Part shown: piece by piece, positions 26,411-34,041 of the stretch
Numbering within the stretch: position 1 is the stretch's first letter
How the letters are laid out: each line of letters begins with the position of its first letter
NCBI GenBank assembly: GCA_027081275.1
Contig: JALWKV010000071.1
Location: forward strand, 1 to 63,452
DNA length: 63,452 nucleotides
Direction: 5' to 3'
Origin: Gammaproteobacteria bacterium
GTDB lineage: Bacteria; Pseudomonadota; Gammaproteobacteria; UWMA-0217
The notes under the pieces: model-generated
The model's database searches: none
What the model saw: the letters and a program-made list of their open reading frames with translations, nothing else
What the model was told of the DNA's origin: nothing
Position numbers and translations under genes: made by a program

Positions 26411-29104
26411 ATGACCGATTCCAGCAAGCCGCCGCTCATCCTCGTCGATGGTTCCTCCTACCTCTACCGCGCCTTCCACGCCCTGCCCGCGCTGACCACC
26501 AGCGACGGCCGCCCGACCGGCGCGGTGCGCGGTGTCGTCAGCATGGTCAAGAAGCTGCTGCGCGAGTACCAGCCGACCCACATGGCGGTGGTGTTCGACG
26601 CCAAGGGCAAGACCTTCCGCGACGACCTCTACGCCGAGTACAAGGCGACGCGACCGCCGATGCCGGACGAGCTGGCGGCGCAGATCGAGCCGCTGCACGC
26701 GATGATCCGGGCGCTCGGCATTCCGGTCATCGTCGAGGAGGGCGTCGAGGCCGACGATGTCATCGGCACGCTCGCCAGACAGGCGCGGGAGCGGGGTTTC
26801 GACGTGCTCATCTCCACCGGCGACAAGGACATGGCGCAGCTGGTGGACGACCACATCACGCTGATCGATACGATGACCGACCGCATCCTCGACCGCGAAG
26901 GGGTCGAGAAGAAGTTCGGCGTGCCGCCGGAGCGGATCATCGACTACCTGACGCTGGTCGGCGACACCTCGGACAACATCCCCGGCGTCGAAAAGGTGGG
27001 GCCGAAGACGGCCGCCAAGTGGCTCGACAAGTACGGCTCTCTCGATGGCGTCATCGAACACGCCAACGAGATCGGCGGCAAGGTGGGGGAAAACCTGCGC
27101 AAGGCGCTGGATCAACTCGAATTGTCGCGGGATCTGGTGACGATCCGCCTCGACGTGCCGCTGGACGAATCGATCGACGATCTCAAGCTGCAACCGCCCG
27201 ACGAGGAGGCGCTGCGGCAGCAGTATCAGGACCTCGAGTTCGTCACCTGGCTGAAGGAACTCAATCAGGATAGCGGCAACGCGCCGGAGGCCGACGGCGA
27301 CTACCGCGCCATCGTCACCGAGGAGGCGTTCGACGCCTGGCTGGCGCGGCTCGAGCAGGCCGAGCTGATCGCGTTCGACACCGAAACCACCAGCATCAAC
27401 TACATGGATGCGGAGGTGGTGGGCCTCTCCTTCGCCATCCGGGCCGGCGAGGCTGTCTATATCCCGGTGGCGCACAACTATCCCGACGCACCACCGCAAC
27501 TGGACCGCGACTGGGTGCTCGAGCGACTGCGCCCGCTGCTGGAGGACGAGAACAGGGCCAAGATCGGCCATCACCTCAAGTACGACCGCAACGTGCTCGG
27601 CAACCACGGCGTGACGCTGCGCGGCATTCGCCACGATACGATGATGGAATCCTACGTGCTGAACTCCACCTCGAGCCGACACGATCTCGACACCCTCTGC
27701 GAAAAGTATCTTGGCCACGAGAACATCCACTTCGAAGACGTGGCCGGCAAGAAGGGCGCCAAGCAGCTTACCTTCAATCAGGTCGATCTGGCCGTCGCGA
27801 TCCCCTACGCCGCCGAGGACGCCGACATGTGCCTGCGGCTGCACGAGCATCTCTGGCCGCAGCTGACGGCGATCCCGTCGCTGCGGCAGCTCTACGAGAC
27901 GATCGAGATTCCGCTGATTCCCGTGCTGTCGGGGATGGAGCGCAACGGCGTCCACATCGACGCGGAACTGCTGCGCAGGCAGAGCGGCGAGCTCGCCAAA
28001 CGGATGCAGGAGATCGAGCAGCAGGCGCACGAGGTGGCCGGCCACCCCTTCAACCTCGGCTCGCCCAAGCAGTTGCAGCAGATCCTGTTCGAGGAGCTGG
28101 GACTGCCGGTCATCCGCAAGACGCCGAAGGGCCAGCCGTCGACGGCCGAGGATGTGCTGCAGGAGCTGGCGCTCAGCTACGAGCTGCCGCAACTGATCCT
28201 GGAGCACCGCAGCATGGCCAAGCTCAAGTCCACCTACACCGACAAGCTGCCGGAGCTGATCAACCCGAAAACAGGGCGCGTCCACACCTCCTACCATCAG
28301 GCGGTCACCGCCACCGGCCGGCTCTCGTCATCGGACCCCAACCTGCAGAACATCCCGGTGCGCACCGAGGAGGGGCGGCGCATCCGCCAGGCCTTCAGCG
28401 CGCCCGAGGGCAAGCGCATCGTCGCCGTGGACTATTCGCAGATCGAGCTGCGCATCATGGCGCACCTCTCCGGCGACGAGGGCCTGCTCAAGGCCTTCGC
28501 CGAGGGCAGGGACATCCATGCCGCCACCGCCGCCGAGGTCTTCGGCGGCGACCCGGACGAGATTGCGCCGGAATCGCGCCGCGCCGCCAAGGCCATCAAC
28601 TTCGGCCTCATCTATGGCATGTCGGCGTTCGGCCTCGCCAAGCAGCTCGGCATCGGCCGCAACGAGGCGCAGGAGTACATCGACCTCTACTTCTCCCGCT
28701 ACCCCGGCGTCAAGCGCTACATGGAGGAGACGCGCAAGCTGGCGCACGAACAGGGCTATGTCGAGACCGTCTTCGGGCGTCGTCTGTACCTGCCGGACAT
28801 CAACTCACGCAACAATCAGCGCCGCCAGTACGCCGAGCGCACGGCGATCAACGCGCCGATGCAGGGCACCGCCGCCGACATCATCAAGATGGCGATGATC
28901 CGCGTGAACGACTGGCTGGCCGGACAGGCGGCGGAGGTGCTGATGATCATGCAGGTTCACGACGAGCTGGTGTTCGAGGTGCCGGAGGCGCCCGCCGAGG
29001 AACTGGCGGCCAAGATCGCAAGCATTATGGAGTCGGCCGCCACGCTGAAGGTGCCGCTGGTGGCCGATGTGGGCATCGGCGCCAACTGGGACGAGGCGCA
29101 CTAA
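26411..29104 (+). CDS. polA: DNA polymerase I
   Basis: The 897-aa enzyme has a 5'-3' exonuclease (LVDGSSYLYRAFHALP, VEADDVIGTLA, GDKDMAQL, about residues 1-290), an intact 3'-5' proofreading domain (FDTETTSINYM; residues about 305-500), and a polymerase domain (DYSQIELR, KAINFGLIYGMSAFGLA, VHDELVFEV). It fills gaps in repair and removes Okazaki primers. The ATG at 26411 is chosen over an upstream TTG. A 13-bp tandem duplication covers the stop codon. A candidate small RNA follows, then convergent engB. Confidence 0.98.
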   Translation: MTDSSKPPLILVDGSSYLYRAFHALPALTTSDGRPTGAVRGVVSMVKKLLREYQPTHMAVVFDAKGKTFRDDLYAEYKATRPPMPDELAAQIEPLHAMIRALGIPVIVEEGVEADDVIGTLARQARERGFDVLISTGDKDMAQLVDDHITLIDTMTDRILDREGVEKKFGVPPERIIDYLTLVGDTSDNIPGVEKVGPKTAAKWLDKYGSLDGVIEHANEIGGKVGENLRKALDQLELSRDLVTIRLDVPLDESIDDLKLQPPDEEALRQQYQDLEFVTWLKELNQDSGNAPEADGDYRAIVTEEAFDAWLARLEQAELIAFDTETTSINYMDAEVVGLSFAIRAGEAVYIPVAHNYPDAPPQLDRDWVLERLRPLLEDENRAKIGHHLKYDRNVLGNHGVTLRGIRHDTMMESYVLNSTSSRHDLDTLCEKYLGHENIHFEDVAGKKGAKQLTFNQVDLAVAIPYAAEDADMCLRLHEHLWPQLTAIPSLRQLYETIEIPLIPVLSGMERNGVHIDAELLRRQSGELAKRMQEIEQQAHEVAGHPFNLGSPKQLQQILFEELGLPVIRKTPKGQPSTAEDVLQELALSYELPQLILEHRSMAKLKSTYTDKLPELINPKTGRVHTSYHQAVTATGRLSSSDPNLQNIPVRTEEGRRIRQAFSAPEGKRIVAVDYSQIELRIMAHLSGDEGLLKAFAEGRDIHAATAAEVFGGDPDEIAPESRRAAKAINFGLIYGMSAFGLAKQLGIGRNEAQEYIDLYFSRYPGVKRYMEETRKLAHEQGYVETVFGRRLYLPDINSRNNQRRQYAERTAINAPMQGTAADIIKMAMIRVNDWLAGQAAEVLMIMQVHDELVFEVPEAPAEELAAKIASIMESAATLKVPLVADVGIGANWDEAH

Positions 29105-29118
29105 AGAGGCGCACTAAA
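29093..29118. repeat. 13-bp tandem duplication across the polA stop codon
   Basis: GAGGCGCACTAAA occurs twice in a row (29093-29105 and 29106-29118), then begins again (GAGGC). The first copy holds the polA TAA stop codon; the second carries another in-frame-like CACTAA shifted by 13 nt. Probably a replication-slippage product. Confidence 0.9.
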
Positions 29119-29208
29119 GAGGCCAGCAGACGACCGCGTGCAGGGGTTACATCGAGATTTTGCAACAGCAAAAATGTGACAGGGTTCCTTGAAATTTACA
29201 TTTTTTTA

Positions 29209-29236
29209 TTGAGATCCATTTCCGCTGTGCTAAACT
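29209..29236 (+). promoter_or_regulatory. Candidate promoter of the polA-engB small RNA
   Basis: TTGAGA (-35), 16-bp spacer and TAAACT (-10), preceded by TGC, an extended -10. The predicted start is near 29243, just before the first hairpin. Confidence 0.5.
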
Positions 29237-29242
29237 TTGCGG

Positions 29243-29364
29243 TGTTAACAAGCGCTTAAGCCCAGCGCTTCCCCGCTATCCTCCCTGAGCGGGGGTTGGC
29301 TCGAAACCCCAAATCGAGCCGCAAGAATTACCCCGGCCTGTCCGCTTTGGCCGGGGCTTTTTTT
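29243..29364 (+). ncRNA. Candidate small regulatory RNA between polA and engB (Spot 42/ErsA position)
   Basis: About 120 nt that fold into four consecutive perfect hairpins: AAGCGCT-N7-AGCGCTT (29250-29270), CCCCGCT-N10-AGCGGGG (29271-29294), GGCTCGA-N9-TCGAGCC (29298-29320), and the terminator CCCCGGCC-N10-GGCCGGGG plus CT7. The second loop, ATCCTCCCTG, is complementary to Shine-Dalgarno sequences, and the third loop is C-rich (AACCCCAAA). E. coli Spot 42 (109 nt) and P. aeruginosa ErsA are encoded at this same place, downstream of polA and beside engB. Positional kinship is likely; sequence homology is not shown. Hfq dependence and mRNA targets are inferred. Confidence 0.65.
29331..29364 (+). 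terminator. Rho-independent terminator
   Basis: CCCCGGCC-TGTCCGCTTT-GGCCGGGG followed by C and seven T. A strong intrinsic terminator; it is the 3' end of the candidate small RNA and a backstop for polA. It lies 16 bp from the engB stop on the other strand. Confidence 0.93.
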
Positions 29365-29380
29365 GCCCCCCCCTTTACTC

Positions 29381-29980
29381 CTAGGCAAAATCCAGCCACT
29401 GCTCCAACCTCGCATGGAGGCGATCCAGCCCCTGTCCCTTCGCGGCCGAGAAGGCCTGCACCGTCGCATCCACCCCTTCATCGCCGAGCAGCCGCTCCAC
29501 CGACATCAGCGCCTTCTGCATCGCGCCACGCTTCAGCTTGTCCGCCTTGTTGAGGAGGATATGCGCCGGCAGATGCTGGCCGGCGCACCAGTCGAGCATC
29601 TGCCAGTCATAGTCGGTCAGCGGGTGGCGGATATCCATGACGATCACCAGCCCCCGCAGCGCCTCCCGCTCGCGCAGATAGGCCTCGATCAGCCGCCCCC
29701 AGCGGCGGCGTTCCGCTTCCGGCGCCCTGGCAAAGCCGTAACCCGGCAGATCGACCAGCTGGGCGCCGTTGTCGAGACTGAAGAAGTTGATCATCTGCGT
29801 CCGCCCCGGCGTCTTGCTGACATGGGCCAGCTTGCGCTGCCCGCAGAGCCGGTTCAGCGTGCTCGACTTGCCGGCATTGGACCGCCCGGCAAAGGCCACC
29901 TCGGGCCCGGTCGGCGGCGGAAACTGGTTCGGCGCGGCGCAACTGATGGCGAAAGTGGCGGATTGGAAGAGGTGCTTCAT
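29381..29980 (-). CDS. engB: Ribosome biogenesis GTPase EngB (YihA/YsxC)
   Basis: The 199-aa GTPase has G1 GRSNAGKSS, G2 with PGRTQMINFF, G3 DLPGYGFA and G4 NKADK. It is needed for assembly of the large ribosomal subunit. The ATG at 29980 (MKHLFQSATFAIS) fits the family; the frame stays open upstream but only into non-coding DNA and a MITE. It is convergent with polA and divergent from cytochrome c4, the usual polA-engB-cytochrome c4 neighbourhood. Confidence 0.96.
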   Translation of the reverse strand: MKHLFQSATFAISCAAPNQFPPPTGPEVAFAGRSNAGKSSTLNRLCGQRKLAHVSKTPGRTQMINFFSLDNGAQLVDLPGYGFARAPEAERRRWGRLIEAYLREREALRGLVIVMDIRHPLTDYDWQMLDWCAGQHLPAHILLNKADKLKRGAMQKALMSVERLLGDEGVDATVQAFSAAKGQGLDRLHARLEQWLDFA

Positions 29981-30123
29981 GGCATTGACCGAAGGGACGG
30001 GGGTGGGAACGAAAGGGCCGCGATGACCCCGCAGGGCGGCGCAAAGTCTAGCATGACGCCAGCCTCCGACCGCACCGGGCCGCCGCGCATGGCGTATCCA
30101 CTTCACTCGGTCAGAAACATGCC

Positions 30124-30297
30124 CGTAACTGCTCGGATTGCCTCTGAGATCCGGCAGTTCAAGACAGAATCGCATCGCCATCCAAGGCTCCTTGCGAAAT
30201 ACAGGCCATCCGTGGGTATAAATGTGGGTTTACAAAGGAAAATGACCATTCTCGAACGCAGAAATGGCGGATGTCAGAGGTGAGCCGAGTAGTTACA
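30124..30297. repeat. MITE-like element, copy B
   Basis: 174 bp, the same length and orientation as copy A. The left end is CGTAACTGCTCGG...CCTCTGAGATCC and the right end GGATGTCAGAGG...GAGTAGTTACA. The C-to-T change that makes CCTCTGA here is mirrored as TCAGAGG at the other end, so pairing is kept. About 34 bp of sequence left of the element (from 30090, GGCGTATCCACTTCACTCGGTC) also resembles the left flank of copy A. Its right end is 5 bp from the predicted -35 box of the cytochrome c4 gene. Confidence 0.85.
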
Positions 30298-30302
30298 TAC
30301 GC

Positions 30303-30331
30303 TTAACTTCAAAATGGTTATGTGTTATAAA
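30303..30331 (+). promoter_or_regulatory. Candidate promoter of cytochrome c4
   Basis: TTAACT (-35), 17-bp spacer, TATAAA (-10) with an upstream TG. Start near 30338, giving a leader of about 218 nt that contains CGCCG-TTTT-CGGCG. The MITE copy B ends just upstream. Confidence 0.55.
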
Positions 30332-30555
30332 TGCGCGCCGTTTTCGGCGACTGTACTCGTCGCCCATGGGGTTTCGGTCTTTCGAGGTCGTTCCTCGGGC
30401 CCTTGGGCTAGGCGCGGGGACGAGTCATAGCCAATAATGGCGAGTTCCCGCAACAACGCCCAAGGGTGCGAGGGGCGGCCGCAGTGAGCGAAAATCCATG
30501 GGCGGCGAGTACATATGCGCCACCTTTGAACAGACAGGTTTCTGGGAGAATTTTG

Positions 30556-31191
30556 ATGAACAAAGCAGCAATGGTTATCGCCGCCGGTCTGGCACTGGCC
30601 CTGAGTTTGCCGGTACTCGCAGAGGAGCAGAAGGCGAAAACCGGAGAGAGCGAATCGCTCTATGGCGTACCATGGCTCAAGAAATGTTCCGGCTGCCACG
30701 GCAAGGACGGCAACAGCAAGAACCCCAAGCGCGCCAAGCTCGCCGGCCAGCACCCAGAGTATATCGTCAAGCAGCTGATGGATTTTCAGGCCAAGCGCCG
30801 CATAGACAAGGACATGAACAAGCAAGCCGCTCCGCTGAATGAAGCGGAAATGGCGCAGCTGGCCAAGTACTTCTCGAGCCAGGCGCGTAAACCGGCCATC
30901 GCCGATGAAACCGTGGTGGAACTGGGCGAGTCTATCTATCGCGCCGGCAACCCGGCCACCGGCGTACCCGCCTGCGCTGCCTGCCACGGCCCCGCTGGCA
31001 AGGGCAACCCGAAAGCCAAGTTCCCGGATCTGGCCGGCCAGCACGCGAAGTATGTTGCCAGGCAGTTGCGCTTGTTCCAATCCGGCGAGCGCGCCAACGA
31101 TGCCGGCAAGATGATGCGCAATATCGCCATCAAGATGACGCCGCAGGAGATCGAGGCCGTCTCCCAGTACGTCCAGGGACTGCAACCGTAA
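30556..31191 (+). CDS. Cytochrome c4 (diheme)
   Basis: The 211-aa periplasmic electron carrier has a signal peptide (residues 1-22, ending VLAEE) and two homologous cytochrome c domains, each with one heme site: CSGCH (about residue 44) and CAACH (about 141), with later Met axial-ligand candidates. Cytochrome c4 donates electrons to terminal oxidases. The ATG at 30556 has GGGAGA 6 nt upstream. A strong terminator follows the gene, so it is monocistronic. Confidence 0.95.
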   Translation: MNKAAMVIAAGLALALSLPVLAEEQKAKTGESESLYGVPWLKKCSGCHGKDGNSKNPKRAKLAGQHPEYIVKQLMDFQAKRRIDKDMNKQAAPLNEAEMAQLAKYFSSQARKPAIADETVVELGESIYRAGNPATGVPACAACHGPAGKGNPKAKFPDLAGQHAKYVARQLRLFQSGERANDAGKMMRNIAIKMTPQEIEAVSQYVQGLQP

Positions 31192-31217
31192 CAGCCGTTC
31201 CCGCGTAGAGTTTGGAC

Positions 31218-31245
31218 AAGGTGGCCTTCAGGCCACCTTTTTTTT
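31218..31245 (+). terminator. Rho-independent terminator of cytochrome c4
   Basis: AAGGTGGCC-TTCA-GGCCACCTT followed by T6; a 9-bp perfect stem with a tetraloop, 26 bp after the stop codon. Confidence 0.95.
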
Positions 31246-31433
31246 GTCCGGCATATCGTTCCTGAGCGATATGCCATACTTAGTGGTGACAATATTGTAT
31301 GTCCGGGTATCCACCCCGACGCTCATGCAGTCGGGTCTGCCCCGTATCGAACCTGTCGGTGGTTACCCGCCGATGGACCGGAACGGATCCCGCGACAATC
31401 CCGCCAATCTTGTGACGAGGAAGAAACAGGAAA

Positions 31434-32201
31434 ATGACAACGACGATGAAAGACAAATGGCTCAAGCCCCTACTGCTGGCTCTGGCAATCCTGCCAATAG
31501 CAGCCTGCGCCGATTCCGAGCAGGCACCCCAGGCGCCGGCAACGCAGCAACCGGCCCAGAGCTCAAGCAATCAGGCGACCGGGGCCAAACCCGCGGCGGA
31601 GAGGACGTTCAGCGAGGACATTCACTACGTCGAACTGTTCGACCCGGTTCCAACCAACGTCGCGCCCGGCAAGGTCGAAGTGGTCGAAATGTTCTGGTAC
31701 GGCTGCCCTCACTGCTACCACATGGAACCGGAGCTGGAGCAGTGGAAGAAGGGGCTGCCCGATGACATCGAGGTCGTGCAGATACCCGCCGTCTTCAAGG
31801 ATCGCGCCGGCAAGCCCAACCCGGCGTGGGCGTTGTCGGCGCGCGCCTACTACGCGCTCGAAGCGCTCGGCAAGGCCAGGGAGCTGCATCCCAGAATCTT
31901 TGCCGCCATACATGAGCAGGGCCGCCGCCTGAACTCCGTCGATGCATTCGCCCGCTTCGTCGCCTCGCAGGGCGTGGACGAGCAGAAGTTCCGCGATGCC
32001 ATGTCGTCGCTGGCGGTCGAGGCGAAGACACGCAAGGCTATCGAACTGACGGAGAAATACGGCCTGACCGGCGTGCCGGCGCTGATCGTCGATGGCCGTT
32101 ACCGGGTGCTGAACAACGCCATCGGCAGCTATGGTGAAATGTTTCAGATTGTCGACTATCTGACAGAGAAGGGACGTTCACGCCTGAAAAACGGCGGTTG
32201 A
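31434..32201 (+). CDS. DsbA-like thiol:disulfide interchange lipoprotein
   Basis: The 255-aa product has a lipoprotein signal with lipobox IAAC (Cys25), a Gln/Ala-rich linker (26-57), and a DsbA-fold domain with the oxidase motif CPHC (Cys91, Cys94) and a cis-Pro loop TGVPALIVDG. DsbA oxidises cysteine pairs in exported proteins. Position next to cytochrome c4 is common in gammaproteobacteria. The lipid anchor distinguishes it from soluble E. coli DsbA. Confidence 0.92.
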   Translation: MTTTMKDKWLKPLLLALAILPIAACADSEQAPQAPATQQPAQSSSNQATGAKPAAERTFSEDIHYVELFDPVPTNVAPGKVEVVEMFWYGCPHCYHMEPELEQWKKGLPDDIEVVQIPAVFKDRAGKPNPAWALSARAYYALEALGKARELHPRIFAAIHEQGRRLNSVDAFARFVASQGVDEQKFRDAMSSLAVEAKTRKAIELTEKYGLTGVPALIVDGRYRVLNNAIGSYGEMFQIVDYLTEKGRSRLKNGG

Positions 32202-32299
32202 CTCCACTCGCGCATCGAGAACCCGAAGAGTGAGAACCATGCACACCGGCGATCCTTTCGTCAGTTATAAGCTTGCCCGCAATCGATGAAGGAATGACC

Positions 32300-33112
32300 G
32301 TGCAAAGGATCAGGACAACAACCGACCAAACGCGGCTCAGATTGTTGAGCTACAACGTGCAGGTGGGGATTCCCTCCAGCAAGTACCGCCACTACGTGAC
32401 CAACTCGTGGAAGCACGTGCTGCCCTTTCCCAAGCGCACGAACAATCTCGACAGCATCGCCGCGGCTATTTCTTCGTTCGACATCGTCGGCCTGCTGGAA
32501 CTGGATGCCGGCAGCATCCGCAGCGAGTTCATCCACCAGCCCGAGTACGTCGCGCAGAAAGCCGGACTGCCCTACTGCTATCACCAGGTCAATCGTGATC
32601 TGGGCGTCGTTGCCCAGCACAGTTTCGCGCTGCTGAGTCGTTTCGAGGCCAGCTACGTCCGCGAACACCGCCTGCCGAGCACAATTCCGGGTCGTGGCGC
32701 GCTGGAGGTCCACTTCGGGGAGGGCGAGGATCGCCTCGTCGTTGTGCTCGCGCACCTATCACTGTCGGCACGCGGTCGCAGCCGCCAGCTCGACTACATC
32801 GCCGATATCATCAATCACCACCGCAATGCGGTGGTGATGGGCGATCTGAACAGCCCGCTCGACAGCCCCGAGATGCAGCACTTCTTCGACAAGACCAGCT
32901 TGCACTATCCGGGCCAGAGCCATCTCACCTACCCGAGCTGGCGCCCGCGAATGGCCTACGACCACATCATCGTGACGCCCGGGCTAACGCTGGAAGAGCA
33001 GCAGGTGCTGTACGTCAATCATTCCGACCACCTGCCGGTCGCAATGGACATCACCGCCCCGCCGACCGTGGCGCTGAAACAGGAAACCGGCCACAGCCGC
33101 CTGACAGCTTGA
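32300..33112 (+). CDS. Endonuclease/exonuclease/phosphatase (EEP) family hydrolase
   Basis: The 270-aa protein shows the EEP metal-site motifs: YNVQVG with Asn, the Glu of GLLELD, GDLNSPLDSPE, and the C-terminal SDHLPV Asp-His pair. The family includes exonuclease III, sphingomyelinases and inositol phosphatases; the substrate here is unknown. There is no signal peptide, so it is probably cytosolic. The GTG at 32300 is chosen because GAAGGA lies 6 nt before it; an ATG at 32294 directly touches that box. Confidence 0.85.
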   Translation: MQRIRTTTDQTRLRLLSYNVQVGIPSSKYRHYVTNSWKHVLPFPKRTNNLDSIAAAISSFDIVGLLELDAGSIRSEFIHQPEYVAQKAGLPYCYHQVNRDLGVVAQHSFALLSRFEASYVREHRLPSTIPGRGALEVHFGEGEDRLVVVLAHLSLSARGRSRQLDYIADIINHHRNAVVMGDLNSPLDSPEMQHFFDKTSLHYPGQSHLTYPSWRPRMAYDHIIVTPGLTLEEQQVLYVNHSDHLPVAMDITAPPTVALKQETGHSRLTA

Positions 33113-33203
33113 CTTATCGAATCGCCGGTCACCGGCCCCCGCCGACGGCTGGTTAAACAACACCCCGAAAGGAAACGGGGGACACCAACAAAGGGAGCAG
33201 ACA

Positions 33204-33455
33204 ATGGACAACACTCTCGAACTGTCAATGACCGAGATCGAATTCCAATTCGACTCGATGGACGACTTCGACGATATCGGCGTCTTCGACGTCGAATCAG
33301 AAATTATTCCCAGCACCGAGGTGCTGGACATGAAACTCAAGGGCTCCGCGCCCGAAGAGATGGATGAGCCCAATATCGATATCGGCAAACGCGCCGGCCT
33401 GCCGGAGCAGTTCGGCGCCGACATCGAAGACGTGGATGGCTTCTACGACGACTGA
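33204..33455 (+). CDS. Small, extremely acidic protein of unknown function
   Basis: This 83-aa protein is preceded by GGGAG 6 nt before the ATG. It has about 26 Asp/Glu against 4 Lys/Arg, with acidic clusters (SMDDFDDIGVFDVE; DIEDVDGFYDD at the C-terminus). There is no signal peptide, Cys, membrane segment or known domain. It is followed within about 40 bp by an unknown protein gene that overlaps a glycosyltransferase gene. It could be a nucleic-acid mimic, a chaperone-like partner, or a modified-peptide precursor; none of these is shown. Confidence 0.7.
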   Translation: MDNTLELSMTEIEFQFDSMDDFDDIGVFDVESEIIPSTEVLDMKLKGSAPEEMDEPNIDIGKRAGLPEQFGADIEDVDGFYDD

Positions 33456-33492
33456 TTGCGCCCACGCCCCGGCGGAGTGGCGATCGGACGTC

Positions 33493-34041
33493 GTGGCCGC
33501 TCGCACCCACCCGGAGGCAGGTGGTTTCAACTCACAAGCACGCAAATTGACAGACGACGATTCGCAACCGAGCGCCGAGATTCTCGCCAGGATCGAAGCG
33601 GAACTGGCTGCCAGCAAGGCGAGAATCCTGAGGATTCTCGCCGGTGATGAGGTCTCCGACCCACCGACGGTCGCCACCGAGACCTTCACCGCCGCGGGCG
33701 AGCCGGCTTGCGCGCGCACCCTGTCGCCGGAGACGATCCAGCAGCGCCAGCGGGAGCTGCATGCCATCATCACCAGCTTCGAGCAGCGTATCGTTGACGA
33801 CTACGATCTGGCCATCGTGCTGCAGAGATTTCCCGATGCGGCGCCGCTACGGCTGCATTCGGTCACCTTCTTCCGCAGCGGGGCCGTCAGCTTTATCGGA
33901 CTCGACACGCAGGGACGATCGGCCAACCTCTACGACACACTCGACGATTTCGCACTGATCCTGAAAAAAGTACGCCGGCTCAATCGGTCCAGACCACGCC
34001 AGCCGGTCGAGTTCTACACCGTTACAGGGAACAACGCATGA
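33493..34041 (+). CDS. Unknown protein upstream of and overlapping a glycosyltransferase gene
   Basis: About 182 aa from a GTG at 33493; a TTG at 33547 is also possible and the start is not settled. The N-terminal half is helical and charged (AEILARIEAELAASKARILRIL, then QQRQRELHAIITSFEQRI). The C-terminal half looks like a small beta-rich domain (LRLHSVTFFRSGAVSFIGLDT, LYDTLDDFALILKKV). No family is recognised and there are no membrane segments. Its stop overlaps the next ATG by 4 bp, so the two are translationally coupled. Confidence 0.65.
   Translation: MAARTHPEAGGFNSQARKLTDDDSQPSAEILARIEAELAASKARILRILAGDEVSDPPTVATETFTAAGEPACARTLSPETIQQRQRELHAIITSFEQRIVDDYDLAIVLQRFPDAAPLRLHSVTFFRSGAVSFIGLDTQGRSANLYDTLDDFALILKKVRRLNRSRPRQPVEFYTVTGNNA

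Noticed and set aside
26345-28297. 650-codon open frame antisense to polA
   Set aside because: The opposite strand encodes an intact DNA polymerase I with all catalytic motifs; the antisense frame has no recognisable domain and no ribosome site.
29981-30181. N-terminal extension of EngB into MITE copy B
   Set aside because: The open frame continues, but the added sequence has no similarity to the family, and the same peptide pattern appears wherever the MITE occurs, which shows it is repeat-derived.
1-30297. Relation between the 174-bp tRNA-Phe repeat unit and the 174-bp MITE
   Set aside because: Lengths agree, but no shared sequence was found beyond chance, so the equal size is treated as coincidence.
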